DNA of 7,826 bases from Clostridia bacterium (GCA_017382615.1 JAFNZX010000184.1:1-7826); one strand, 5' to 3'. Numbered from the stretch's first letter, positions 1-7,150 are shown. The notes: a model not told the origin generated them from the sequence alone. Made by a program: numbers and translations.

Positions 1-1
1 A

Positions 2-181
2 CCCGACGTTGCTCCCCCGGAGTCAACGCAAGAGTCCACCACCGAGACCGTGGGATCGACGCAAGACGCAACCGCTGACACCGCCACAAAAGAGGGCTGC
101 GGTGCAGCACTTTCCGCATTCCCCCTCCTGCTGCTCTGTGCTTTGCCCGTCATACTCAAAAGAAAGGAGAACGCTGTATGA
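2..181 (+). CDS. C-terminal end of a secreted/surface-anchored protein (partial, 5' end outside window)
   Basis: Frame 2 is open from the window edge to a TGA at 179-181 and gives 59 residues. The first 30 or so are a low-complexity linker rich in Thr, Ser, Glu, Ala and Asp. A Gly-Cys-Gly motif follows (residues 32-34), then a hydrophobic stretch (about 35-52, rich in Leu and Ala) and a short basic tail, KRKENAV. This linker/membrane segment/positive tail layout is that of a C-terminal surface-retention signal. Similar GCG-plus-membrane tails occur on many clostridial extracellular proteins (recalled, no search done). There is no LPXTG motif. The catalytic or binding part lies to the left and cannot be identified. 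The stop overlaps the next start as ATGA (178-181), so the two genes are probably translationally coupled and functionally related. Confidence 0.75.
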   Translation, partial: PDVAPPESTQESTTETVGSTQDATADTATKEGCGAALSAFPLLLLCALPVILKRKENAV

Positions 182-2562
182 AACGCTTAGCAATCTGTAC
201 TCTCGCAGTTTTGATGCTGCTTGGCACGCACACAGCCTGCTCCACGTCAGGTACCTCCCCCGAGCAATCAACCCAGGCACAAACCGTTGCCCCGGATACG
301 CCAAACACGAACGTCCCCGAAACGGACGTGCCCCGAACGGATGCATTTGTGACCGATACCGATCTGATCCTGCCTTTATACACGTACGAAAATAGCGACC
401 AAAACAACAATGGCATTCTCCCTGCTTCGCGCGACGTGTTTGCCGACACCTGGGTTGCGACCGACGGCGTGGATCGCTCCATGCCCGACGCAAGCGCAAC
501 GCAAGACCCCACCGCCAACCTGGTTGGCATGTTCTACTTCCTCTGGCGTGACCGCGAGCAGGACTCCATTTCCACCATCTCCCCCTCGGATCACTATGCA
601 GCCTATCTGCAGGGCGGTGTGGATAAGCTTTACGAGGTCATGCAGGAAGGCGGCGAGGGACACCCCCACTACTGGGCACAGCCCTATTTCGGCTACTATT
701 CCTCCAACGACGAGTGGGTGCTGCGCCGTCACGCCTACATGCTTGCAGAGGCGGGCGTGGATTTCGTTTACTTTGATATCACCAACAATAATATTCACGA
801 GGTCAGCCACAAGGCGCTGTTAAAGGTTTGGGAAGAGGTGCGCCAAGAGGGCTACGCCGTTCCCAAGATCGTATTTCTGTGCGGTGCTTACGACGCGGAA
901 TTTGCCGAGCTGTGGGAATCGGTCTACGAGCCGGGGCTCTATGAGGATCTTTGGCTGTATTGGGACGGCAAGCCGCTGCTGCTCTTGACCGACGACGTGC
1001 ACATGAGCGAAGAACAGCGCGACTTTTTCACCATCCGCTATTCCTGGGCGATTGGTGCCTCCGATTGGTATGCCAAGCGCAAGGGCATTGATTGCTGGGC
1101 TTGGAGCGGAAACGTACAGCGCAAGGGCTACGGCAGCACCAAGAGCGATTTTGAGCAAATGTACGCATCTTGCGGCTATTGGGCAACCAATATGTTCGGT
1201 TTTCAGGCAGGACGCAGCTGCATCGGCTCGCGCAAGCCCGATTACAAGGGCGATTGGAACTTTGGCTACGCCATCATGGAAAGCCACTCGGGACTGGGGC
1301 TGACCTATCAGGATCAGTTTGAAAAGGTATTCCAAAATAATCCTTCCGTGCTCATGCTGACGGGCTGGAACGAGTGGATCGCAGGCAGATGGTCGGGCGC
1401 GGGCGCAGGTGCTGCGGGTGCCGGGCAGATGCTGGCAGGCGAATACACGGTTTCCGGCGATCCCAATTCCAAGTACACCACCTATTTCGTGGACCAGTTT
1501 AACCCCGAATACTCCCGTGACCTTGAGCCCATGAAGGGCGGATTTGGCGACAATTACCTATACCAAACAGCCATCAATCTGCGCAAATACAAGGGTACGC
1601 GCGCAATTGAGAGTGCATTCGGGCAATGGGCGATCGACATAAACGGCTCGCTTGGTCAATGGTATGCCGTCGGCCCCGAATACCGCGATTACGAGGGTGA
1701 CGTCACGCACCGCACCTCCCCCGGTCACGTGGGCGGTCTTGAGCACGGCATGTACGTCAATTTCTCGGGCAGAAACGACATCGTGACAGCCAAGGTGTCA
1801 AGCGACTCCAAAAGCCTGTACTTCTACGTCGAATGCGCTGACAACATCACCGCACCCGAGGGCGCGCGCTGGATGAATCTCTTTATCAACGCGGACTGCA
1901 ACGATGCCACGGGCTGGCACGGCTACGACTTTATGATCAATCGCGCACAAAAGGACGGCTACGTATCGGTCGAACGCTTTGTCGGCACGGATACATGGGC
2001 ATTTGAAAGCGTTGGCAGCGCACGCTACACCCTTTCGGGTAAGGTGCTGCAGATCGAAATTGACCGCGACCTTTTGGGCGTGGGCGACACCTTTGATTTC
2101 AAGTGGGCGGATAATTCCGTGCCCACGGGTGACGTGATGGAATTTTTGGATCAGGGCGACGCAGCCCCGAGCGGCAGATACAACTATCGCTATACCACGC
2201 AGGAAACCGAGGCAAAGATTCCCGAGGTGCTGACAAAAGACATGGTGGTGCTCAAATCCCGCTCCTACAACGCATACGTGGGCGGCAAGGAGGTGCGTCT
2301 TGTAGAGGATAATACCCTTGGCGTGCTGCTGGCAAGCGACAGCGCGATCTACCTCCCCGTCTCCTTCCTGGAAAGCATCGGTATTTCCTGCACGGGTGCG
2401 CAGACCGTTAACCACTACGGCATGCAATACGTGCAGGCAAACGACCCAATCGCAGCTGCAGGCAAGCAGATCACACAAACGCCGGATGGGCTGGTCATTA
2501 TCGCAGACGAGCTGATTACGGATGAGGACACCTTGCGCATCCTGTACCGCGCGCTGCATTAA
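178..2562 (+). CDS. Secreted lipoprotein: GH71/99-like glycosidase with CBM9-like and stalk domains
   Basis: The 794-residue protein is probably exported and acts on a glycan at the cell surface. It starts with a signal peptide (MKRLAICTLAVLMLLG) and a likely lipid-attachment Cys at 21. The lipobox (HTAC) is imperfect because position -3 is His rather than Leu. A Thr/Pro/Asp-rich linker runs to about residue 110. The catalytic part (about 115-470) resembles GH71/GH99-like alpha/beta barrels: VGMFYFLWRD at 116-125, YFGYY at 170-174, VDFVYFDITNN at 194-204 with Asp200, and LTGWNEW at 394-400 with Glu399. About 476-675 looks like a CBM9/DOMON-like beta-sandwich. About 685-794 resembles the copper-amine-oxidase N-terminal (stalk) domain (YVGGKEV, then YLPVSFLESIGI). 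The start is supported by AGGAG at 165-169, 8 nt upstream, and by the ATGA overlap with the preceding gene. Family assignment is from motifs; the substrate (mannan or alpha-glucan in related families) is not known. Confidence 0.75.
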   Translation: MKRLAICTLAVLMLLGTHTACSTSGTSPEQSTQAQTVAPDTPNTNVPETDVPRTDAFVTDTDLILPLYTYENSDQNNNGILPASRDVFADTWVATDGVDRSMPDASATQDPTANLVGMFYFLWRDREQDSISTISPSDHYAAYLQGGVDKLYEVMQEGGEGHPHYWAQPYFGYYSSNDEWVLRRHAYMLAEAGVDFVYFDITNNNIHEVSHKALLKVWEEVRQEGYAVPKIVFLCGAYDAEFAELWESVYEPGLYEDLWLYWDGKPLLLLTDDVHMSEEQRDFFTIRYSWAIGASDWYAKRKGIDCWAWSGNVQRKGYGSTKSDFEQMYASCGYWATNMFGFQAGRSCIGSRKPDYKGDWNFGYAIMESHSGLGLTYQDQFEKVFQNNPSVLMLTGWNEWIAGRWSGAGAGAAGAGQMLAGEYTVSGDPNSKYTTYFVDQFNPEYSRDLEPMKGGFGDNYLYQTAINLRKYKGTRAIESAFGQWAIDINGSLGQWYAVGPEYRDYEGDVTHRTSPGHVGGLEHGMYVNFSGRNDIVTAKVSSDSKSLYFYVECADNITAPEGARWMNLFINADCNDATGWHGYDFMINRAQKDGYVSVERFVGTDTWAFESVGSARYTLSGKVLQIEIDRDLLGVGDTFDFKWADNSVPTGDVMEFLDQGDAAPSGRYNYRYTTQETEAKIPEVLTKDMVVLKSRSYNAYVGGKEVRLVEDNTLGVLLASDSAIYLPVSFLESIGISCTGAQTVNHYGMQYVQANDPIAAAGKQITQTPDGLVIIADELITDEDTLRILYRALH

Positions 2563-2577
2563 AATCCCGCGTTATTC

Positions 2578-2606
2578 TTGACAAATCCGCCAACTTTTGT
2601 TATAAT
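2578..2606 (+). promoter_or_regulatory. Consensus sigma-A promoter for the GltS-like gene
   Basis: TTGACA at 2578-2583 and TATAAT at 2601-2606 are separated by exactly 17 bp, and a TG one base before the -10 (2598-2599) makes it an extended -10 as well. The predicted start of transcription is around 2613. A strong ribosome binding site (AAAGGGG, 2629-2635) lies 7 nt before the ATG at 2643. The -35 begins only 16 bp after the stop of the glycosidase gene, and I see no terminator between them, so read-through from upstream is also possible. Confidence 0.88.
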
Positions 2607-2614
2607 TGTCACAT
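2597..2614. promoter_or_regulatory. Possible Rex-type operator over the -10 element
   Basis: The 18-mer TTGTTATAATTGTCACAT contains TGTTA-6 bp-TCACA. This fits the core of the Rex operator as I recall it (TGTNA-N6-TNACA, within TTGTNAANNNNTTNACAA). It overlaps the -10 hexamer, where a repressor would act, and a rex gene lies in the same window. However, TGTTATAAT is also simply an extended -10 sequence, so a chance match is quite likely. Tentative. Confidence 0.25.
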
Positions 2615-2642
2615 CCACACCACCCAAGAAAGGGGAAACGCT

Positions 2643-4154
2643 ATGTCAAAAAAATCAATTTTACGATTGATCACCGCCATCATGGCAATTGTCATGTTGT
2701 CAGCCGTGTGCAGCATCTGCGTGTTTGCCGAGCAAGCTCCGGAATCCGAAAGTATTGCACTTGCCGACCAAGAACCCGAACAGGATATTGGCAACATTGC
2801 ATCGTTTGGAGATGAAAGCGTTTGGTCATTCTTGATACAGATCTTTATTCTGATCCTTGCGCTACTGGTCGGCAACATTCTGCGCAGAAAGATCCCCTTT
2901 ATTCGCAGAAGCCTGATCCCCACCTCTCTCTTAGGCGGTCTGCTGATCCTGTTGATTAAGCTGCTCCCCTTCTACGATAACGTGGTCAATCAAGCAACTA
3001 TGGAGATCATTACCTATCACGCACTGGGCATCGGATTTATTGCACTTGGCTTAAAGCAAGCCAAGGATTCGCAAAAAACAAGCGCAGGAAAGGTTATGGA
3101 AACCGGTATTCTGACCGCAGCCACCTACGTGATTCAAGGTTTTGTGGGTCTTGCCGCAACCATTGCGCTGTTCTATCTGATCGGCTTCTTCCCCGGAGGC
3201 GGCGTCATTCTCGCACTTGGCTTCGGTCAGGGCACGGGTCAGGCACTCAACTACGGCAAGATGTATGAAACCGATTTCGGCTTTGCAGGTGGTACCACCT
3301 GGGGCTTGACCATTGCAACCGTTGGATTTTTGGTCGCTTCCATCGTGGGCGTGACCTATATGAACATCCTGCGCAAAAAGGGTAAGCTCAAGCTGCGCAG
3401 TGAGGAAAGCATCAAGCACACCTTGGAGGACTACGTCAGCGAGGGCGAGATCCCCTTGACCGAGTCGGTAGACAAATTCACCATCAACTTCTGCATGGTA
3501 TTCTTAGTTTACGCCATCGCGTTCTTGATCATGCGTATTGTCAACGTCAATCTGATCTGGGGCTTCAACTTCCTTTTGGGTACGATTCTCGCTGCCCTTG
3601 TGCGCTGGATCATCAAAATGCTCAAAAAGGGCAAGCTGATGCACAGAGAGCTGACCAACAACTACCTGCTTGACCGTATCAGCGGCTTTATGTTCGATCT
3701 GATGATCATTGCAGGCGTGGCAGCTATTGACCTCTCCCAGCTTTCCGGCATGTGGTGGCAGCTGCTCATCGTTTGTGCGCTCGGTGCTACCGCAACCTTT
3801 ATCTACCTGCGCTTTGCCTGCAATCATCTGTACCCCGGATATAAGGACGAGGCGTTCTTCTCCATGTTCGGCATGCTGACGGGTACGGCGAGCAACGGTA
3901 TGATCCTTCTGCGTGAGATCGACCCCAAGTTTGAAACCCCCGCAGCCAACAACCTCGTGCTGCAGGGCATTCCCGCCATTGCCTTTGGCGGTGTGCTGCT
4001 CTTGCTTTTCAACATTTGCGATACCATAGAGCATTGTTGGTTTGCGCTGGCAGTTTTAGCACTTGCCCTGATCATATATTCGATCATCCTGTTCCGCAAG
4101 CTCCTTTTCAAAAAGGCTTACGCAAAGAAAGCAGCCAAGAAGGCAAAAAAATAA
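2643..4154 (+). CDS. GltS-like Na+/glutamate-type symporter (ESS family) with N-terminal signal peptide
   Basis: This 503-residue polytopic membrane protein resembles the ESS family, whose type member GltS imports glutamate with Na+. From about residue 62 onward there are about ten hydrophobic segments in two repeats. The first has IPFIRRSLIPTSLLGGLL (about 84-101, compare IPEPVAGGLL of E. coli GltS) and GFGQGTGQALNYG (193-205), matching the GGHGTG pore loop. The second has GMLTGTASNGMILL (410-423), matching its counterpart. Unusually, residues 1-29 form a classic cleavable signal peptide ending VFA before EQAPES, followed by an acidic linker (30-60). E. coli GltS is about 400 residues and has no such leader. 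The C-terminus is Lys-rich (KKAAKKAKK). Substrate is inferred from family only. The gene has its own strong promoter and ends at a palindromic terminator, so it is probably transcribed alone. Confidence 0.8.
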   Translation: MSKKSILRLITAIMAIVMLSAVCSICVFAEQAPESESIALADQEPEQDIGNIASFGDESVWSFLIQIFILILALLVGNILRRKIPFIRRSLIPTSLLGGLLILLIKLLPFYDNVVNQATMEIITYHALGIGFIALGLKQAKDSQKTSAGKVMETGILTAATYVIQGFVGLAATIALFYLIGFFPGGGVILALGFGQGTGQALNYGKMYETDFGFAGGTTWGLTIATVGFLVASIVGVTYMNILRKKGKLKLRSEESIKHTLEDYVSEGEIPLTESVDKFTINFCMVFLVYAIAFLIMRIVNVNLIWGFNFLLGTILAALVRWIIKMLKKGKLMHRELTNNYLLDRISGFMFDLMIIAGVAAIDLSQLSGMWWQLLIVCALGATATFIYLRFACNHLYPGYKDEAFFSMFGMLTGTASNGMILLREIDPKFETPAANNLVLQGIPAIAFGGVLLLLFNICDTIEHCWFALAVLALALIIYSIILFRKLLFKKAYAKKAAKKAKK

Positions 4155-4164
4155 ACAACAGCAA

Positions 4165-4188
4165 CGGCGCACCCGATCGGGTGCGCCG
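4165..4188. terminator. 24-nt perfect palindrome, probable bidirectional terminator
   Basis: CGGCGCACCCGA at 4165-4176 is followed immediately by its exact reverse complement up to 4188. The RNA would be a very stable GC-rich hairpin from either strand. It sits between the convergent stops at 4154 (+) and 4200 (-). Read on the - strand it is followed by a T-rich run (4164 down to about 4145, including seven T in a row). On the + strand the following sequence is only moderately T-rich, so termination may be better for the - strand operon. Confidence 0.85.
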
Positions 4189-4199
4189 AACTTATTCGA

Positions 4200-5174
4200 T
4201 TACTTGCCAAGCTTTTGTCTTCTGATATCCGTTCCCTTGAAGGGCATGATGGCAAAATTGCCAAGCACGCGGCTGGTAATGCGATCCCAATACCGCTTAC
4301 GGAACTCATCGGTCTCCAAGTTTGTGCTCAAAATCACGGGCAGATGTCTGTTCAGGCGCGTATTGAGCAACCCGTACAGGCAGGAGGTGGTGAACTGATT
4401 GGTCAGCTCGGTGCCAAGGTCGTCTATGATCAAAAGATCACAATCCGTGTATCTCGACAGATCCGCACCCGTGGGCGTTCCCGTACTGTTGCCAAAGCGT
4501 TGTGCCTCGTAATCCGCAAACATATCCACACAGCTGACGTATACCACGTCCCAGCCTCCCTCAATGACCTCGCGGGCAATGGCGGTAGAAAGATGCGTCT
4601 TGCCAAGTCCCGTGCCGCCAAACATGGCAAGATTTTCACTCTTAGCCGGATGGAACGTTGCAGCATACTGCTTGGCGCGCTCTAAATTGCTCTGCATCAG
4701 CAGATGCGTCATACGGTCATTCTGATAATACTCCAGCGAGAAATTGGCAAAGCTCTGCGTCTGCATGAGCGTACCGATACCGCTGGAAGCATATCCTGCA
4801 AGGATCAGCCTTTTGCGCATACAATCGCACATTTTATAATCTACGTATCCCGTATCACCGCAAGATGCGCACTCATACTGCGGCGCAGTATAGTTTTCCG
4901 GGAACCCGTTCTTGATCAGCACCTCTGCTCTTTTACGCTCCAAGGCAACCGATTCCGCTTCAAGCTGTGCCATCGCTGCCTCGTAATCATCATTTTTAAG
5001 TGCCGCCTGCATAATGCGCAATCCCATATCGGACAGCTGCGAATCAATTTCCCGAATTTCAGGAAGAATAGCGTGGATTTCTTCTCTTCTCTTGCTTGCA
5101 GCCTCCTGCACCTCTAAATACTTGCGGCTGTATTCCTCGCGGATTCTGCGGTAGTTTTCCTGATTGTAACCCAT
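4200..5174 (-). CDS. dnaI: DnaI/DnaC-type replicative helicase loader (AAA+ ATPase)
   Basis: The 324-residue protein is a probable ATP-dependent loader of the replicative DNA helicase onto origin or restart DNA. An N-terminal part (about 5-88) is charged and helical, likely coiled coil. A zinc-binding motif follows, with Cys102, Cys105, Cys116 and Cys118. The AAA+ domain (about 140-324) shows Walker A GGTGLGKT (186-193), Walker B LLIIDD (247-252), a sensor-1-like VILSTN (280-285) and a sensor-2/arginine region ITSRVLGN (299-306). The N-terminal extension and zinc motif fit a Gram-positive helicase loader better than the transposon-borne IstB relatives, and the replication-gene context supports this. 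The start is set by AAGGAGG (5179-5185), which overlaps the stop codon of the upstream dnaD-like gene with a 9-bp gap between coding regions. It is the last gene of the rex operon. Loader and IstB families are close, so exact orthology to DnaI is inferred. Confidence 0.88.
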   Translation of the reverse strand: MGYNQENYRRIREEYSRKYLEVQEAASKRREEIHAILPEIREIDSQLSDMGLRIMQAALKNDDYEAAMAQLEAESVALERKRAEVLIKNGFPENYTAPQYECASCGDTGYVDYKMCDCMRKRLILAGYASSGIGTLMQTQSFANFSLEYYQNDRMTHLLMQSNLERAKQYAATFHPAKSENLAMFGGTGLGKTHLSTAIAREVIEGGWDVVYVSCVDMFADYEAQRFGNSTGTPTGADLSRYTDCDLLIIDDLGTELTNQFTTSCLYGLLNTRLNRHLPVILSTNLETDEFRKRYWDRITSRVLGNFAIMPFKGTDIRRQKLGK

Positions 5175-5183
5175 GCTTCCTCC

Positions 5184-6257
5184 TTAATTTTCGTCCGTCA
5201 TGATCTTATCGTAGTTCTCGCCAAGACTCTTTCTCATAGCAGCGGCGAAGAAATCGTCGGTATCAAAGCTGCCCTCAGGCTGCTCCGCCTTCCCTTTACC
5301 GCTTTTCTTGGCGTCACGTGCCTCTTTGTCCGCCCGAACGGCATCAGGTGTGCGAATCCCCTCGGCATTCCAACGATCCAAAATAGAATTGACGTACGCC
5401 ACGTTGACGTCCGTGGTCGCATCCGCAGCGGTCTCAAATGCCTGCGTAATCATTTCCATATCAAAGGAGTATGTATGTAACCACGTTGAAAACGCCTTTT
5501 TCTCTTTAGCGGTCAGCGCGCGTGCGCCAATGCCAAACAAGCTGCGCAGACGTCCCTCTGTCCTTTGCAATGCCTCCTGGCGCAAAAGCTCCTCCTGCAA
5601 TGCATCCATATCCGTAATCTCGCGATCGTACAGCGAGATTGCCAGCTTTTCCAGTCCGCGCACGGAGGGTCGCTTGTCCAATTGCTTGCAATAAGAGCAA
5701 TAATGCGTCACCAAAATCAACACGTATTCGCACTCCAAGCCCAGATAATCGGTCAACCCCAGCACGGTATTGATCTCGTGCGTGGAAAACAGCTTGCCAA
5801 ACAGATTCTGACATTCGGTCAAAAGTCCTGCCGTATCGGGTCGATGCTCTAACAGATCGCCCAACTCGGCGGTCGTATATTTCGGCAGGTCATCGCTCTT
5901 TTTCAGCAACGCAGCGCCGTCCTTACCGGGCGCTTTTGCTCCTGGCAGCTGCTTTTCGGGAGCTTGCACGGCGGACACCTGCTTGTGCGGCTGTGCCTGT
6001 ACGCATTCCTCACACACCGAGATCACCCCCGCGCCGCGCCAAAAGGAGATGGCAGCGCGCACTGCATCCTCAGAGCAGCCCGCCGCCTCTGCAACGGCAC
6101 CCGCACCACCATCCTGCCCATAGCGCGCACAAAGCGAGGTATTGGACAGCAGCGCAAGCAACACCATAAGATCGCTGCGCTCGGCATTCTGCGCCACGCG
6201 CACTGCCTTTTCGGGCAGCACCACGACACCGTTGCCATACTGTATTTCAATTGCCAT
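5184..6257 (-). CDS. DnaD/DnaB-type primosome protein (DnaD domain)
   Basis: The 357-residue protein is a likely replication initiation and restart factor that works with DnaA and the helicase loader. Residues 1-80 look like a winged-helix-type N-terminal domain (VVVLPEKAVR, then AVAEAAGCSEDAVRAAISFW). A Lys/Gln/Ala-rich linker follows (about 86-125). Two helical DnaD-type domains come next. The first is about 126-222 (LFGKLFSTHEINTVLGL, ending GLEKLAISLYD). The second is about 232-301 (LRSLFGIGARALTAKEKKAF, ending YVNSILDRWNAEGI at 288-301), which carries the family's Tyr...Ile...Trp motif (Tyr288, Trp296). The C-terminus (about 305-357) is charged and probably flexible. There are two CxxC pairs, 82/85 and 187/190, of unknown meaning. 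Two domains make it more like DnaB of Bacillus in layout than single-domain DnaD. The ATG has a GGAG site inside the end of rex. The gaps are 2 bp to rex and 9 bp to the helicase loader, so the three genes form an operon. Confidence 0.88.
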   Translation of the reverse strand: MAIEIQYGNGVVVLPEKAVRVAQNAERSDLMVLLALLSNTSLCARYGQDGGAGAVAEAAGCSEDAVRAAISFWRGAGVISVCEECVQAQPHKQVSAVQAPEKQLPGAKAPGKDGAALLKKSDDLPKYTTAELGDLLEHRPDTAGLLTECQNLFGKLFSTHEINTVLGLTDYLGLECEYVLILVTHYCSYCKQLDKRPSVRGLEKLAISLYDREITDMDALQEELLRQEALQRTEGRLRSLFGIGARALTAKEKKAFSTWLHTYSFDMEMITQAFETAADATTDVNVAYVNSILDRWNAEGIRTPDAVRADKEARDAKKSGKGKAEQPEGSFDTDDFFAAAMRKSLGENYDKIMTDEN

Positions 6258-6259
6258 AC

Positions 6260-6997
6260 TTATTCTCCATCAAGGGACTGCGCCGGCGCAGCTCCTTGCT
6301 TTTTCTCCATATTGCGGCAGATCTCGTAATTGAGGATCATCAAAGAATCTCCCAAATGCACGTTTTCGATGACAATATCATCCCTGCTGTAATCCAACTC
6401 AACGCCCATGTAATTCCAAAGCCCCTTGACGCCGCACTTGACAAGTCTCTCCGCCACGGCGGGTACGTCCTCCTTAGGCAGGGTCAGGACCGCAATATCC
6501 ACCTGATTTTTTTCGCAGAACTGCTCCAACTTATCAAGCGAATAAATCGTTACGCCTGCAATCTCAGTGCCCTCCATGCCGGCATCAGAGTCAAACATAC
6601 CAAGGATATCCACCCCGCGCTTTTCAAACATGGAAAGGTGCACCAGTGCGCGTCCAAGATCGCCCGCGCCGATGATGACGGCATGAAAGCCCGCACCCAC
6701 GCCTAAAATTTCGCTGATGCAGGTAAACAGATAATGCACGTTATAGCCGTAGCCCTGCTGCCCAAAGCCGCCAAAGCAATTGAGATCCTGGCGAATCTGT
6801 GAGGCGGTCACGTTCATGCGTGCGGACAGCTCGCTTGAGCTGATGCGCGTAATACCCTGCGTCAAAAGCTCGCGCAGATAGCGATAATAGCGCGGCAATC
6901 TGCGCACGACAGCGGGCGAAATATTGGGCTTTGTTCCGTGCTCTTTATGAGAGTCCGTGCCCTCGACTTGTTGCTTTTCCAGTTCTTCGTATGCCAA
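6260..6997 (-). CDS. rex: Redox-sensing transcriptional repressor Rex
   Basis: The 245-residue Rex senses the NADH/NAD+ ratio: it binds operators when NAD+ dominates and leaves DNA when NADH binds. An N-terminal extension (1-24) is polar and atypically long. The winged helix is about 25-87: AVVRRLPRYYRYLREL, then SSSELSARMNVTASQIRQDL, with FGGFGQQGYGYNV as the wing. The Rossmann domain follows, with VIIGAGDLGRAL at 107-118 (GxGxxG at 110-115), FDSD, and a C-terminal helix (YEICRN) that swaps between subunits in the family. The recognition helix reads RQDLNCFG where many Rex proteins have RKDLSYFG. The start is TTG at 6997-6995, because no in-frame ATG occurs before Met61 and that would delete most of the winged helix. 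It is the first gene of an operon with the dnaD-like and helicase-loader genes, an unusual pairing of redox control and replication. Confidence 0.93.
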   Translation of the reverse strand: MAYEELEKQQVEGTDSHKEHGTKPNISPAVVRRLPRYYRYLRELLTQGITRISSSELSARMNVTASQIRQDLNCFGGFGQQGYGYNVHYLFTCISEILGVGAGFHAVIIGAGDLGRALVHLSMFEKRGVDILGMFDSDAGMEGTEIAGVTIYSLDKLEQFCEKNQVDIAVLTLPKEDVPAVAERLVKCGVKGLWNYMGVELDYSRDDIVIENVHLGDSLMILNYEICRNMEKKQGAAPAQSLDGE

Positions 6998-7005
6998 AAT
7001 ACCTA

Positions 7006-7011
7006 CCTCCC
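7006..7011 (-). promoter_or_regulatory. Ribosome binding site fixing the TTG start of rex
   Basis: Read on the - strand the sequence is GGGAGG, then 8 nt, then TTG GCA TAC. Its strength and spacing support the TTG start and hence the 24-residue N-terminal extension of Rex. An ATT codon lies directly before the TTG but is a much rarer start. Confidence 0.75.
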
Positions 7012-7048
7012 AAGCAGTCTTTTTGTAAAAAATGACGGTATTTTCTCC

Positions 7049-7066
7049 CTGTTATTTTTTTAACTT
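7049..7066. promoter_or_regulatory. rex: Candidate Rex operator upstream of rex (autoregulation)
   Basis: CTGTTATTTTTTTAACTT has the symmetric core GTTA-6 T-TAAC. It matches 10 of 14 fixed positions of the clostridial Rex operator as I recall it (TTGTTAANNNNTTAACAA); the outer AA of the right arm is missing. It lies about 52 bp before the TTG start of rex in an AT-rich stretch (7021-7067). Rex genes are often self-regulated. I could not find a convincing -35/-10 pair for the operon: TTGAAA at 7100-7095 is followed 17 bp later only by TACGTG. Confidence 0.35.
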
Positions 7067-7141
7067 TTCGACACGTATCGAAGGGAGAATCAGTTTTCAA
7101 CAGCCTGCCGATGCATAAAGTTTTCCACAGTTTCCACAGGC

Positions 7142-7150
7142 TTATCCACA
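7142..7150 (+). promoter_or_regulatory. Perfect DnaA box TTATCCACA
   Basis: This is an exact match to the high-affinity consensus DnaA box and the strongest single element of the cluster. Its arginine-finger-type recognition bases (CCACA) are shared by most of the neighbouring variants. Confidence 0.85.

Noticed and set aside
9..395. Open frame of 128 codons at the left edge on the + strand
   Set aside because: It overlaps the surface-protein tail and the lipoprotein signal peptide in another frame, shows no domain-like sequence, and has no ribosome site.
820..2559. Long open frames on the - strand opposite the glycosidase gene (820-1335 and 1798-2559)
   Set aside because: They mirror the codon pattern of the + strand gene; their products are low-complexity Val/Ala/Cys/His-rich with no recognisable domain.
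4200..5174. IstB transposition helper instead of a replication loader
   Set aside because: No IS21-type transposase nearby; the N-terminal zinc motif and the rex-dnaD context fit a DnaI/DnaC-type loader.
7078..7100. TTGAAA as the -35 of the rex operon promoter on the - strand
   Set aside because: The hexamer 17 bp downstream is TACGTG, a poor -10; I could not settle the rex promoter from sequence alone.
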